This document shows, piece by piece, positions 21,680 through 33,829 of a DNA stretch of 64,000 nucleotides. Within the stretch, counting starts at the first letter, position 1. Every line of letters begins with the position of its first letter. Both the position numbers and the translations under genes were made by a program. The DNA is from Galeruca laticollis (Eukaryota; Arthropoda; Insecta; Coleoptera; Chrysomelidae). The notes below the pieces were generated by a model that was not told the DNA's origin, ran no database searches, and saw only the letters and a program-made list of their open reading frames with translations. The DNA is taken from the NCBI GenBank assembly GCA_963921935.1, contig OY998178.1:197254862-197318861 (forward strand). Direction: 5' to 3'.

Positions 21680-22207
21680 CATTCTCAACGCATAATTTTA
21701 CATTTCTTACTTTGGTTGCATCAGTTGAAATTTTGAACTCAAAAGTGATGGTTCCTTTGATCTCATACTATCCTGTTCATAAATTTTATGTTTATACAAC
21801 CTATATTAAGAGGAATAATTTACGTTTTTTCCAAATAACTTCATTGGTGTAGGTAGCTTAAAAGCATATCTATGTATCTCTTTACCCTTTCACATTGAAA
21901 CTCAACAAAACTTTTAACTAATTAGAGCGGTCTGAACGTACCAGACGTGTTGAAATGTCTATTAGCGATTTAATGTGGAAATTTGCTAATTTTATAGTTT
22001 TAATTCGAACATAACTTTGTAATAACATTTATCTAGGAGTATTAAATAATATTTATCCAATTTATACAAATTTTAGTTAATTATGACATACCTTATTAAC
22101 TGATGCAAATATAGAAAATATGAGTTCGTTGGAAATAATGAACCCGAGCTGTTTCGTAGTAAAGTTTTAATAATGGTAATATTCAAACAAGTTAACAAAT
22201 AATATAA
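21680..22207. other. No gene seen
   Basis: AT-rich flank between PLE dimer 1 and repeat B. No motif was recognised. Confidence 0.5.
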
Positions 22208-22401
22208 TTAATAAGGTAACAAAATGGTATGAAGGTTAGACTTTAATTTGATTCACAAAAGGGCGATTGGTATATTTTTAGAACGTTTCAAATAATGTTC
22301 GTTGAGTTCAATCGTTGCATACACACTAAACTTCTGTTTCTTTTCAAACCTCTAAAAGGACTCACAATTATTTCGTGATGACAAACAGACGCCATAAACT
22401 G

Positions 22402-22446
22402 TGTGTGTGTGAGAGAGAGAGAGAGACAAAGAGAGAGAGAGAGAAA
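22402..22446. repeat. (GT)n(GA)n microsatellite at LINE 3' end
   Basis: A short gt run followed by ga runs interrupted once by acaa. It lies exactly at the repeat B junction and probably represents the simple-sequence tail of the minus-strand LINE. The 166-residue minus-strand frame across it is low-complexity and not treated as a gene. Confidence 0.75.
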
Positions 22447-23454
22447 TTCGTGCTGAATTTGTGTTGGGTGGCTTGGTTTTTTGGATAGTTGTCGTTTTCA
22501 AGAATGGTGCCCTGGTGTAGCATTTGTTTCCTCTTCGGGGCTGAGTTGGGGGTGTGTTGGATGGTTTAGTGTGCGCTGACTGAGAAATTGAATTGGGGGT
22601 TGAAAAGGTGTCTGTGAAATTTTTTTTGAAAAAGTGACTAGGAAAAATTGTTTTAAAAGGTGTATGGAATTGAGAGTAATTGGACGGGCTTTTCGCTGGA
22701 AAGTAACTGGAGGGTTGATTTGTGTTGGGGTGTATCGGAGGTTGATGTTTGGAAGCGGCGAAGCTCAAAAGTGTGCGGAGATGGTGTGACAAAAAGTGTC
22801 TAGGATGGAAGCGTAAATGTAGAAGATGAACCATGTATCGCTGCCGATACATAGATATATGCGTTGAGCTGGCTAGGTGTCAGAAATTTCATGAAAATTG
22901 GGTGTTATTTACTGAATTTGAAATGTCTCCGATATTTTAAGAGTGATATATTATATAATATTGAAGATTCATAATTTTATTGGTTTTTTGGAGTAATGTG
23001 AAAAAGTGTATGGGGACATTTTTCAAAAGTATATGGAATTAGATGATTTGTTGGAATTTGATGAAAAGTTGCGGTGACGTGCCTTCGGTGGTTTCGGACT
23101 ATTTACGGTGGTCGGTGGAATAATAATAATGAAAAATCCAAAAAGGCGGGTGGGTACAGCTGCGGCTGCATTTATTCCCTGTCGACGGTCGTCGGTCCAT
23201 TTGGCTAGTGAATAAATTCACAGAGTATGCAGGAAAACCGCAGAAAAACCTGCAACACCGACGTGGGTGGTGTGGGTTTGTCCAAAGTGTTGAACGATTA
23301 ATAGTTTGGGATTGAGAGATTTTAGAATTTGTTGAAAAGTTTAAATTATGAATGATTTTGGACTTTGTTGCGGTGAGTTGTGTGAATAGAGATTTATTGA
23401 AATAGAATAAGTGCGGGGTTTATAGTGACATTTTGGCGATTATCTAATGGAAAT

Positions 23455-25392
23455 TGGGGAGCAGTCCAGGTAGTCAATGTATTCGTCGGGGAGGTCGTCG
23501 TAGGCCGTGGCTAGTAAGCGTAACGCAGGAAATTGGAACTTCCTCTTGGGTATTCTACCGAGGGGTCGTCTATTGGCGATCCACGGTGTAAGTAGGGTGT
23601 TTTTGGAGATTTCACTGCCCGACTCGATAATACGACTAACGTATCAGGTTTGTAAATTATTTAGACAAGATGGAATGAGATCGATGTCGGTATTGACATA
23701 TACAGTGTTAGTGGGAGAGTATGGAGCCTTGTATTGGCAGTATCTCAGGATTGACTGCTCACAAGTTCAAAGTCTTTTGACAAGGTGGTGGGGAGGGTGC
23801 AATAGACGTTTGCTCTATAGTCGATTATTGGACAGATATATGTTTTATACGTATGAAGTAAAGTGGTAGGGTGTGTGCGTCCGAAGCTGCCGCCGAGCGC
23901 CTTGAGAAGATTCACTTAACGTCGGACTTGATTTAAATTGTCCATGAGGTCGGCCATCAAGTTGAGAGTGAGTAAGTCTCACTCCCAAATAAACGACTTC
24001 CCTGCGTATTTCGAGTCGATCTCCCCAGAGCACGAGGCGGAAGTTTGTAGGTAGAAGTCGTTCGCTCGAGGTATCAGGGTGTTTGGAAACGATGGCTTGG
24101 GTTTTTTGAGGGTGGAGAGTCACCCGCCATCTCCTGCACCAATTTGAATATTGATTCAGTAGATTTTGGAATCGAATGTTGAGAGAGCGAATGTCAGTGG
24201 CAGAAATGATTAGTGCGGTGTCGTCCGCGTATAGGTGGATGTTATCCTGGGGATGTCTTGGAATTGGTGTATCATACGTATTAATAATATATAGAAGGGG
24301 AGCGAGTATCAAGCCATGCGGAACTCCAGTTTGAGGTGTGAAAGAGTTGGATATGCTATAACCAGCTTTGACGCTGATCGATCGGTCGGTGAGATAGGAA
24401 TATAATAATTTGACGATTTGGTTTGGCAATCGGATAGTCAGTACCTTCCTCACTAGTCCAGCGTGCCAGACTTGATCGAAAGCTTTTTGAACGTCCATGA
24501 GGATGGCAGCAGAATAGCGTCGTTGATTTAAACCTCGGGTGACGATTGTTTGAAGGTTGGTGGTGGCGTTCTGACAAGATTGGCCCGGCCTGAATCCGCA
24601 TTGAAATTCCGGAATTATTCTGTTTTCAGTACATAAGTCTCAGATTCTTTCTTCCAACAAGCGTTCAAAAACTTTACCCAGGACGCTGATTAATGAGATG
24701 GGGCGGTGAGATTCAGGCTTTTTACGGTCTGGGGGTTTGGGGATGAGAACTACGTTGGCTGATTTCCAACAACGAGGGAAGTATGAGAATGCCAGGCAGG
24801 CGTTCAGCAGGGCGCAGAGCGGAGGGAAGATCTCTTCTGGCAGGTTTTTAAGTGCCCGCCTCGAGATTCCGTTATGTCCAGGGACACTGATGCTCCCCGC
24901 TCGGCACGCCTGCTGAACTCCTTCGATTGTAAAAGGTGTAAGAGGCGGAGAGTTCTCATTTAGTGGGATGTTAACGTGTGGGCTTCGAGTAATGTTTCGA
25001 GTCAGAAGGTCGGTTTCGACGGCAAAGTCCCTGAGAAATCGAGGGTTATCGGGTGGTGAAAAGACAGCTTGTAGGTTATTTTTGAAGGTGGTGGCTTTGT
25101 CTTCTGATGTGTAGATTTTCTGTCCTTGTACTTCGAGATGCGATTCTACCTTTCTCTTGAGGCCGACGAGGCGGTAGAATTTTTGCCAAAACACGGGCCC
25201 TTGTCTGAAGTCCAGTCCGGCTGTTTCGGCCTTCCATATTCTCTGCTTCTCAGCATTGATTTCGTACCGAACCTGGGCGTTGAGATGTTTCCATTGTGTT
25301 TTGACAGCGGGATCTCGAGTGCGGACTTCTTTGCGGAAGGACATGAAAATTGGTGTGTACGGTGGTGAGGGGGACGGCGATGTCTTGCGCAT
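23455..25392 (-). pseudogene. LINE ORF2: reverse transcriptase and C-terminal part
   Basis: The pre-RT region starts near 25392. RT blocks follow in order: HNGISRRALKNLP, CWKSANVVLIPKPPDRKK, SHRPISLISVLGKVFERLLE, then FQCGFRPGQSCQNATTNLQ in a shifted frame. After these come MDVQKAFDQVWHAGLVRKV, TGVPHGLILAPLLYIINTYD, HLYADDTALI with the catalytic Asp pair intact, and VVYLGVRLTHSQL. The C-terminal domain continues to about 23455 (IIESGSEISKNTLLTPWIAN, DLPDEYIDYLDCSP) in yet another frame. The order and motifs fit the Jockey clade. The usual GVPQGS is GVPHGL here. Stops near 24637 and frameshifts near 24500 and 23860 kill the frame. Confidence 0.85.
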
Positions 25393-25444
25393 CGATTAAG
25401 AGGGATTCGAATTCTTCTGCGTGATTATCTATGTCATCAGTGTT

Positions 25445-26204
25445 CTAATGAATGACGGGTTGTGGTAAATTGGTAGAGACGTGATTTGCAAAGGAAGTCC
25501 AATCGGCTTTTTTAAAATCGCGAAAAGTGAAATTAGTTGATTGTGGTGATATTGGATTGTGTAACGTGGTTTTGACCAGGAGTGGAACGTGATCTGATGT
25601 AATCGGGTCGCCTATAAAGCACTCCATGAGGGTGATTAATCTGTCAGTGCAGATTATATGGTCGACTATGGAGGAGCCTAGGTGACTTATTAGGGCTGGA
25701 TTATTGTTTCTAATTCGCAAGATGGGAAGTGAGACGAGTTGGTCGGCTAGTAGTATGCCGTTGGGGTTTGTGTGTGTATCACTGAAAAGAATGTTACGTG
25801 AGTTTAAGTCACCCATTATTATGGCTCGTGGTAGAGAGGATGCATATTCGAGGAGGTCGATTGATAATAGTTGATTGGGATGTTTGTAGTAAGAAAAGAA
25901 TGTCGTCGTGGTATTACTCCACGATATGTCGATGGCTATGCAATCCAAGTTCTGTTGAGACAGAAGTGCAGGGAGTGGGTGTGGTGACGCGGGGAGTCCG
26001 TTTCGGACGAGAAGTCCGTTGCCGTGACAGTAGAAGTTCCTGTCTAGGTGGAAGGTGGTGTAGCAAGTGAAGCGAGGAGGGTTTTTTAAAAGAGTGTCTG
26101 TAATAGAAAGTACTTTTTATGGTTTGGGAGTGCAGAATGTGTTTGAGAAGATGTCGCGTCCTGGCTAGACCTTGGCAATTCACGGTCCCGGTAAGAAAGT
26201 CCAT
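25445..26204 (-). pseudogene. LINE ORF2: AP-like endonuclease
   Basis: The frame begins near NCQGLARTRHLLKHIL (the N-terminal W-N-x2-G-L-like start) and, after a frameshift, continues LDCIAIDISW, AIIMGDLNSRNILF (the GDLN motif), SIVDHIICTD and ITSDHVPLLV (the SDH motif). These are apurinic endonuclease signatures used for target nicking. The endonuclease is followed within about 50 bp by the RT portion. Confidence 0.8.
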
Positions 26205-26518
26205 GACTTAGTTTTGTCTTTTGGTCGTGAAAGCGAAGTGGACGCGGTTGCCAGTGCCACTTGCTACGGTACGATTGTACCCGTAGAAGGAGGGGACGAG
26301 CGTTCCGCCGACTAGGCCACGGCTAGTCGGGACGGCGTTCATAATAGTCGTTGCCAAGATCTCGATTAAGATCTTGGAGTCAGTGGTCAAGTCGTAGGGG
26401 GTCTGTGTGTGTGTGTAGGAATCCAAAACATCGAGGTTATTTTGCCATGACGGCGGGACATGATGCGCCAGGACCTGGTGGCGGAGAAATTGATATCGGC
26501 GAGGATGTCCTCGAATTC

Positions 26519-27370
26519 TTAATCTGAGATGGTGGTGTCTACAATCCTGCAGACCAAATAAAAAGTGGGTTTGCGGGACCTGGAGCGTTGGCGCTCTTGG
26601 CGGATGGGGCTGAGGCGGGTGATAGTAACTTGATCGTCACCGAGAGTGTTGCGAAGCTTCCTTGCGAAAGCTTCGTGAGGGATGTCGGACCTGATTTTCA
26701 GGAGCGCGGTCCTATTAGAGTTGGCTTTGAGGTAGTAATTTTCTCCCCTCAACAGCTCATTGGTGTTGAGAAGAGTTTTCGCTGGGAGACGTATTTGGCT
26801 GGGAGGTTTCGTAGGTTTAATGTCTGTAAAATTGGGTCTGGTTGTGATTGTCGGAGTTGCCTATCTTGTTGGGGTGGAGGTGGTTGTTGTCGTGGTTGTC
26901 GTTGTCGAGGTGGTTGCTGTTGTCGGGGCGGTTGCTGTTGTTGGGCGGTTGGGGGTAGTGGCGGAGGGATTCTTCGATCTCTCTTGGGTTTGGCTCCCAA
27001 GAGAGTGAAGTCCCCTTCTTGTTCTCGTCGGTTGGTGGATTTTTAATTGGTGCGTGGTGAACATTGAATGGAAATGTGAGATTGCGCGGAATGAACGGAT
27101 CTGGACCTGGAGGAGTTTCGAGAGTTGGTTTGTGATTCGAGAGTTGAGTTGGGACTCAAGTCGATGGTTCTTGTCTAGTACCTGGTTGAGTCTTTCCATG
27201 AGTAGTTGGTTTTGGACCCTGAGTTCGCCCATTTGTTTGATTTGGTCTGCATACAATGATGCGTAGTCGGGGGCTGCTGTAGATACCATCGGTGGAAACT
27301 CTTCGTGAGAAGAGATAGATGGCACCTTTTGGCTTCGGGTTTGGATGGGTGGACGCGTTGAAGATGACAT
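26519..27370 (-). pseudogene. LINE ORF1 (Gag-like)
   Basis: The likely start is the ATG at 27370 (MSSSTRPPIQTRSQKVPSIS). A coiled-coil-prone helix (LYADQIKQMGELRVQNQLLM..) is followed by a Pro/Gln- and Thr-rich low-complexity stretch encoded by CAA/CAG-like repeats (about 26860-26990). A basic segment (NYYLKANSNRTALLKIRSDI, RQERQRSRSRKP) continues in a shifted frame. The repeated CAA/CCA tract explains the many overlapping frames here. No intact zinc knuckle was seen. ORF1 proteins of this group package LINE RNA. Confidence 0.6.
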
Positions 27371-27787
27371 TTATAGTTAGTGAGGTGGAAGAGGACGAAG
27401 CAGTAGGTTGCTTCGTTGTTAGTGTCGGGGAATGCGGACAAAAGCCGGACAGCGGACTCACTGCCGCACTTCTCATTGGTATTCGTACACTATTTGTCGG
27501 TTCAAGCAATTTTCATAAATAAAATCCCTCTATTAATAGCGGAATTTCATAAAAAAAATACTCTGTCAAGAGCAGATTTTCACACATGAATACGTCCTAT
27601 AAAGGACAAGTTGAGATGGAGATCTCAATTGATTGACGATTCCGGCGGCAAGGGCTTCTGGAAATACTTGGTTTGGGTCAGTGACCAAGTTTTTGGTTGG
27701 GCTTCTTCTTGCTGATGGTTACCTTCTTCGTTCGGTGTGTTCACTACACTCGATAAAGTGTGAATGTGTTACACCTTTTTACACTTA

Positions 27788-28187
27788 CTCCGGCTTCACA
27801 GAACTTCGACTACAGCGTGCAGCATTTCTGTGATTGGTTAGTTCTGTTTTCCCCTCACCCCCACCACAACACCAAGATGCCGCTACTTGGAGTTGATTTA
27901 ACTTTAACTTTAACATGCGTTTGCAGCTTTGCAGCGTCTTAAAAAGTGGGGTTAGTATTAGTTGTAGGCTAACTAAAAAGAAATTATGAGATTGTAACTA
28001 TTGATAGCCCCTTTTCGGAGTCTACCAATCTACAAATTTATCAAATATACAGCACACCATGCCGCAAAGAACGAACTGCCCAACTTTCAATCTGCAACGC
28101 GCCGCTAAATATTTCCTTCAAGTTTCAAAATCAGCACTATAGTGGGGATGTGCCGCACGCTGCAGTCGAAGTTCTGTGAAGCTGGCG
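27788..28187. mobile_element. MITE, 400 bp, TTA target duplication (PIF/Harbinger-like)
   Basis: Ends: ctccggcttcacagaacttc at the left and the complement of gaagttctgtgaagctggcg at the right, with about 30 bp of inverted similarity (cttcgactacagcg / cgctgcagtcgaag). It is flanked by TTA at 27785-27787 and 28188-28190. The paralogous sequence at 53066-53100 lacks it. A 3-bp TTA duplication is characteristic of PIF/Harbinger-type elements. It is non-coding. Confidence 0.88.
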
Positions 28188-28250
28188 TTATACGAATCGT
28201 TTACCTCAATACTAACATTTTTACGTTCTAAAGGCGAGAACTGCGGAGTG

Positions 28251-28599
28251 AGCTAGTTTCATGAATTTCAATCAAAAAGTCACAACTAAGTATGTGCAAC
28301 TAATAACGCCACTCTACGATTTCAAATAAAATTGAGAAGAAATATTGGAATTTGAATTCTTGTGGTACACTGTGGTAGGCTAGAGCCAATGGCAAACAAA
28401 GAAATTTTGCGCTGTTGTCACGAGGGAAAACTTTATTGGTAGACTAGTTCTTTTGTTTGTTTGTTTATGACCAGGGAACGAATACATTAACCGAATATGT
28501 TTTAGTTAAATTATATACTACCAAAACTGCTATCTACGGATATCAGTAAAACTTTGCGCCATGTACACGTCTCAAGTGACTGTAGAAAGATTAAAATTC
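28251..28599. other. No gene seen
   Basis: Flank between repeat B and the 335-bp duplicated unit. A short tttgtttgtttg run lies near 28455. No motif was recognised. Confidence 0.4.
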
Positions 28600-29262
28600 T
28601 ATTTAATAAACAATTAAAATGCATAATTAAATTAAAATCACAAAAAATTTTAAAATCACGTAAAATACCATGTCGTATATTAAATTTATCCATCCTTGTC
28701 TATTTTCAATTGATACTTACAAAGAACCATTCTTCCAAATAATTCTCAATTTATTGACTGAAATTTGTTCAGATAAAATTTTTGTATATACATAGTTATT
28801 TTCCAACTAATTTTGAGCTGATCTAAAAAATCATTTGGCAAGGAAAAAATTTATAAGACGGCCCAATTTTTGGTATAAGGCTGCAATTATTTTTGTAGTT
28901 TAATCTTTTAATTCGTTCTATTGTTCATTAAAATTCCATTTAATACATAATTAAATTAAAATCACAAAAATTTTGGGAATCGCGTAAAATACCATGTCGT
29001 ATATTAAATTTATCGATCTTTTTCTATTTTCAATTGATACTTACAAAGAAACATTCTTCCAAATAATTCTCAATTTATTGACTGAAATTTATTCAGATAA
29101 GTTTTTTTATATACATAGTTATTTTCCAACTAATTTTAAGCTGATCTAAAAAATCATTTGGCAAGAAAAAAAAATGTATAAGACTTGGCCCAATTTTTGG
29201 TATAAGGCTGCAATTATTTTTGTAGTTTAATCTTTTAATTCGTTCTATTGTTCATTTAGTTT
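28600..29262. repeat. Tandem duplication, ~335-bp unit, 2 copies
   Basis: The two units (about 28600-28935 and 28936-29262) share ataattaaattaaaatcaca, then taccatgtcgtatattaaat, then tattttcaattgatacttac, then ttccaactaatttt.agctga and ggtataaggctgcaatta. They differ by scattered substitutions and small indels. They resemble degenerate LINE 3' sequence but no frame persists. Confidence 0.8.
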
Positions 29263-30240
29263 CATTTCTTCAACGTGTGACAAGATTATAGTTTTTGATC
29301 GAAAATATTTTTCTTCTGAGACTAGACTACCTACAAAATATTTTCTTCACTTGTTTAAATATTGTTTATTCAAACTATATAAAGTGTGGCCAGCCTTTTT
29401 TTCTAGCAAATTTGAAGTGTATTTTTCAAATTTGTGTATGAACATTTTAGTGTGGCCTCCTCCACCCCTCTAAGCCACCACAGTCCTCACAAACAATTTT
29501 TAGTTTGCTAACATGGAGTCATTATTTCCTTAAATTACTGACTGCAATCCAGCAAACTGATAGTTCTCTTTTTCTTCTATTCACATGAATCTACATCGTC
29601 TGCTGAAACTCAGTTATTGATAATCTGGCAAGTATAAACTTTTTTTACTGCTGTTTATCGATTCTTCATGAATGTTAATTTCAAGATTTCAGGACTACAC
29701 CGTCTTTCATTTCAGGGCAAATAATATTGAACTGAAGGCGCACTCCGACAGTGCCGCTAGTAAATCGAACACGTGAAACTGGAGGAGTGCAACTCTGACA
29801 ACAATAATCGAACACAACTTTTGAACTTAGTGCGCACTCAGTTCAGCCGTAGCAGGTAAATCGGAAACGCTATAAGTTTACTCATTGAAGGTGGGTCTGC
29901 ATGGGCCGATTCGAAGCGGACTCAATTTGACAGCGCAATACGATCGTTTCAGCGTACTAGATCCTGACGAATTCTGTTTATTCCGTTTCAGCGTGGACAG
30001 TTTGTTAACAAATAGAGCATAGTTGAAAGTTGATTAATTTTTTATTGTGTCTTCAGTTGAATACTTATAAAATAGAAAAGGATATGTACCTACCTAATTC
30101 GGCAATCAAATTATCGAAATGTCCTTCATGGAGAAGATCTGCCATCAAGCACAATCTAGTAAAGTTACATTTAATTCATCAATTGCAAAAATAAACAACA
30201 GTAATTAGTAGAAGAAAGAGATTTAATAATATGAGTAGTT
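29263..30240. other. Non-coding; small inverted repeat at 29730-29848
   Basis: No gene was recognised. Around 29730-29848, gaactgaaggcgcactcc and the opposing agtgcgcactcagttc form an imperfect inverted pair about 115 bp apart, which could be a small MITE. Confidence 0.45.
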
Positions 30241-31905
30241 ATCGAACAATTATTTAAAGAATATGGATCAATAATAGTAGTATCAGTACTTTTCGAAGAG
30301 TTCATAATACAATTATTTATTGAATTCACCTAAAAAACCACATCTAAAATGGAAAACCTTCTCATCAATTTCGAGAAGACTATTAAGATTTCTATTTTTA
30401 AGTATGATTATTAAACTATACATCAAATTAAAATACTGAAAGATGAAATTCGAGACCGACAACCCAGAAATTTTAATATTTTACACTTAAAAACCTCAAA
30501 CTTGGTTATATTGGTACAAAAAATTATTTGATAAACAACAAAATATACGTTATTTATTAATGTAAATAGTTATCGAACAATTACTTGAAGAATAAGGACG
30601 ACTAATGGTAATAAAAGAACTTTCCGAAGACTTTATAATAGAATTATTTATTGATTTCACCTAGAAAATCACAACTAAAATGGAAAACCTTCTCTTCAAT
30701 TTTGAAACGACTATTCAGAATTCTATTTTTGGAATACAATTATCAAACTATACATCAAAAAAAAATTAAATACTGAAAGATGAAATTCGAGGACGACAAC
30801 CCAGAAATTTAAATATTTCACACTTAAAAACCCCAAACTTGTTTATATAGTTACAAAAAATTTTATTGACAACAAAATATACGTTATTCAATAGTGTAAA
30901 CAGTTATCGAACAATTACTTTAAGAATAAGGATCAATAATGGTAATAAAATAACTTTTCGAAAACTTCATAACAGAATTATTTATTGATTTGCCCTAGAA
31001 AACCACAACTAAAACGGAAAACCTTCTCTTCAATTTTGAAAAAAGTATTCAGATTTCTATTTTTGAAATATAATTATTAAACTATACATAAGAAAAATTT
31101 AAAATACTGAAAGATGAAATTCGAGACGGACAACCCAGAAATTTAAATATTTCACATTTAGAAACCCCAAACTTGCTAATATTGTTACAAAAAATTTTAC
31201 AAACAACAACTTATACGTTATTTAATAATGTAAACAGTTATCGAACAATTACTTGAAGAATAAGTATCAATAATGGTAATAAAAGAGCTTTTCGAAGACT
31301 TCATAATACAATTATTTATTGATTTCATCTAGAAAACCACAACTAAAATGGAAAACCTTCTGTTCAATTTTGGAAAAACTATTCAGATTTCTATTTTTGA
31401 AATATAATTATTAAACTATACATAAAAAAAAATTAAAATACTGAAAGATGAAATTCGAGACGGACAACCCAGAAATTTAAATATTTCACATTTAGAAACC
31501 CCAAACTTGCTAATATTGTTACAAAAAAATTCTATAAACAACAAAATATACGTTATCTCATAATGTAAACAGTTATCGAACAATTACTTGAAGAATAGGG
31601 ATGAATAATGGTAATAAAAGAACTTTTCGAAGACTTCATAATAGAAGTATTTACTGATTTCCCCTAGAAAACCACAACTAAAATGGAAAACCTTCTGTTC
31701 AATTTTGAAAAAACTATTCAGATATCTTTTTTTTTAAATATGATTATTAAACTATACATCAAAAAAAATTTAAAATACTGAAAGATGAAATTCGAGACCG
31801 ACCACCCAGAAATTTCAATTTTTCACATGTAAAAACACCAAAATTGTTAATATTGTTACAATAAAATTCTTTAAACAACAAAAATATACCTTATTTAATA
31901 AATAA
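30241..31905. repeat. Satellite array, ~332-335-bp unit, 5 copies
   Basis: The phrase atcgaacaatta recurs at 30241, 30572, 30906, 31240 and 31575, giving spacings of 331-335 bp. Other shared parts of the unit are ccacaactaaaatggaaaac, gaaagatgaaattcgag and aacccagaaatttaaatatt. Copies are about equally diverged from one another. No open frame runs across units. Confidence 0.9.
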
Positions 31906-32494
31906 TTATAACAAAAGAACAATTTTGGATTCTGTGTTATTCAAACTTTGTATAAATGAATTGTTTTCAGAGAACAGTACTGGATATACAATTAGAGTCG
32001 CAGACGATACAGCTATTATTTATGTAATAGATAATTGGTATGATTTGAAATAAATGAAAATGATCTAGGATTAATTAAGGATGGGTTTCATCATAAATTA
32101 CTTACTCTAAATTTTAATAAAACATATTTTCCATTTCTTAATTCTAGACCATAAGAATAGCTTCACATATTTTTTATAGAAAAAAACTAGAGATTATGCT
32201 TTATAAATTCAAGTGTTTGAAAAAATATATGTTTCATGTATCATGTCAATACTTGCAGATATTGTACTAGGGTCTAGTGGAAAGTCATCTCAGGTATGGC
32301 CTATTGTCTTGGGGATGTGCTTCCAGAACATTTATAGGTCCCTTAGAGATTATACAAAGAAGCTTTATTTAATGAAATTGACTGTCTCGACCCATACTTC
32401 GTGGAATATACTCATATTAGTGTTTTTAAATGAAACTCAAGGTCTCTAGTTAATTCCACAATATATTACAAGTTATTGAAAATTCTAAAAAATT

Positions 32495-32528
32495 GACAAT
32501 TGTTTCGATAAATCAATATCATCGTCAG
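32495..32528 (-). ncRNA. Hammerhead ribozyme-like motif
   Basis: The minus strand reads CTGACGA, a GATA/TATC stem, GAAAC, AATT and GTC, identical in layout to the motif at 35741 in the opposite arm. It would lie near the 3' side of the PLE coding region. Confidence 0.65.
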
Positions 32529-32789
32529 AATGACAGAAGTTACATTTCATTTTATGCCTACCTGATGTTTAGTAGTTAATTTTGGCTAGACCAAGAAGTA
32601 ACCTAACTTGTGATTGGCTTAATATATGTTTATAGAAAAAAGAAGAAGATGTGATATTACAAATATTGAAGCTTAGATATTATTAGCCCTATGGTGATAT
32701 CCTGGATATCATTTTTCCAATTAAGATCAGTATAACTGTGCAATGATATAGAAAACCAGGAAAACTATATCTGCTGATCTTTACAATTA

Positions 32790-33806
32790 TCACTTAAGAA
32801 GACAGTTTATTAGTGGAGAATTCCCTAGATTTAACTGTTCATTGACAACTTCATATTGTGGGTTTCTTAAATGTCTTCTAATTTCCAGTTCTTCAAGGAA
32901 ATCCAGTTCTTGTTTCTTTTCACAAATATGCAGTACTTCTAGTTCTGTGTTAGGTGTCAATGAATGATTGGTGTCAAGTAGATGTTTTGCGTAGTAGGAT
33001 TTATCTGGTTGTTTCAATCTGTATGCTCGTAAGTGCTCACTGTATCGTACTTCAAAATTCCTAAGGGTCTGACCCAAATAGACAGCATTACATTCTGGAC
33101 ATTTGAGTTTATATATACCTGACTTCTTTAATAGTGGTATTTTTGTTTTTACATTTAACAATTTTGTACTAACGTTACTTTCTGTTTTAAAAGAAATTGT
33201 TGTATTCGTTGCTGAAGATATTATCTTTGAAATATTATTAGAAATATTTCCTGCATATGTGATGGTTTTATAAGTTTTAATTTCATCAGCTTGTTTAGGA
33301 TATATTAGTTGTAATGCCACTTTTTTCTCTTTTTTACTAATTAGCCTATTTATCATATCTAATGGATAACCGTTAGATGTTGCTATTTGTCTAATTGTAT
33401 TAATCTCTCTATCAAAATTACATTTGTTCATAGGAACTGAAAAAGCTCTATGTATCATTGAATTATATGCCGCTAGTCTGTGTGAGACAGGGTGATTAGA
33501 ATTGAATGGAATTGTCACATCAGTATGTGTTGGTTTTCGGTAAATTGAATAATCAAGTACATTATTAACTCTTTGAATTTTTAAATCAAGAAAATTGATT
33601 GAGCTATTTTCTTCAATTTCTAATGTAAATTTAATTTTCGGGTGTAAATTATTGATGTGGTTGAAAAATACATCTAATTGTCGTTCACTACCCATAAAAC
33701 AAGCTAATATGTCATCTACATATCTATACCAAAATAAAATATTTTTCGAAATATTACTTTCAAAGATCTTTCTCTCTAAATTGTCCATAAAAATGTTAAA
33801 CGTCAA
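32790..33806 (-). CDS. PLE 2 minus copy: RT C-terminal half plus GIY-YIG endonuclease, open frame
   Basis: The 338-codon frame is uninterrupted. It enters in the RT palm just before NIFMDNLERKIFESNISK, retains the catalytic YRYVDDILACF motif, and passes through INFLDLKI and KPTHTDVTIPFNSNHPVSHR. It crosses a linker and reads into KSGIYKLKCPECNAVYLGQT and NFEVRYSEHLRAYR, the GIY-YIG-type endonuclease with its Arg. It ends with FLEELEIRRHLRNPQYEVVN. The RT N-terminal domain and most of the fingers are lost at the dimer junction, where the first residues (MTFNIF) are chimeric, so full RT activity is not expected. Unlike the plus copy, the RT-endonuclease junction here has no stop. Confidence 0.85.
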   Translation of the reverse strand: MTFNIFMDNLERKIFESNISKNILFWYRYVDDILACFMGSERQLDVFFNHINNLHPKIKFTLEIEENSSINFLDLKIQRVNNVLDYSIYRKPTHTDVTIPFNSNHPVSHRLAAYNSMIHRAFSVPMNKCNFDREINTIRQIATSNGYPLDMINRLISKKEKKVALQLIYPKQADEIKTYKTITYAGNISNNISKIISSATNTTISFKTESNVSTKLLNVKTKIPLLKKSGIYKLKCPECNAVYLGQTLRNFEVRYSEHLRAYRLKQPDKSYYAKHLLDTNHSLTPNTELEVLHICEKKQELDFLEELEIRRHLRNPQYEVVNEQLNLGNSPLINCLLK

Positions 33807-33829
33807 ACAAAAAATGACATTTTAGTTTT

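Larger units (their letters stand above)
22404..27752 (-). mobile_element. Jockey-like LINE, near full length
   Basis: A 5.3-kb minus-strand non-LTR retrotransposon lies inside repeat B. It carries ORF1, an AP-type endonuclease, an RT with intact YADD, and a 3' region ending in the GA/GT tail. A candidate 10-bp target duplication differs at one base: ataaactgtg at 22394-22403 and ataaagtgtg at 27753-27762. The paralogous empty site at 52829-53135 supports the boundaries. Frameshifts and stops in both ORFs indicate inactivity. Confidence 0.8.
22208..28250. repeat. Repeat B, copy 1, split by a LINE and a MITE
   Basis: Segments 22208-22403, 27753-27787 and 28188-28250 are together collinear with the uninterrupted copy at 52829-53135. 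Removing the LINE (22404-27752) and the MITE (27788-28187) restores that order. The shared text runs from taaggtaacaaaatggtatg through gtgatgacaaacag and aatgtgttac to ttctaaaggc.agaact. Confidence 0.8.

Noticed and set aside
22352..22852. 166-residue minus-strand open frame
   Set aside because: Driven by a GA/GT microsatellite and His/Pro/Thr-rich low complexity. It lies in the 3' region of the LINE with no recognisable domain.
26588..27046. Gly/Cys-rich plus-strand frame
   Set aside because: It is the antisense shadow of the CAA/CCA-rich repeat in LINE ORF1.
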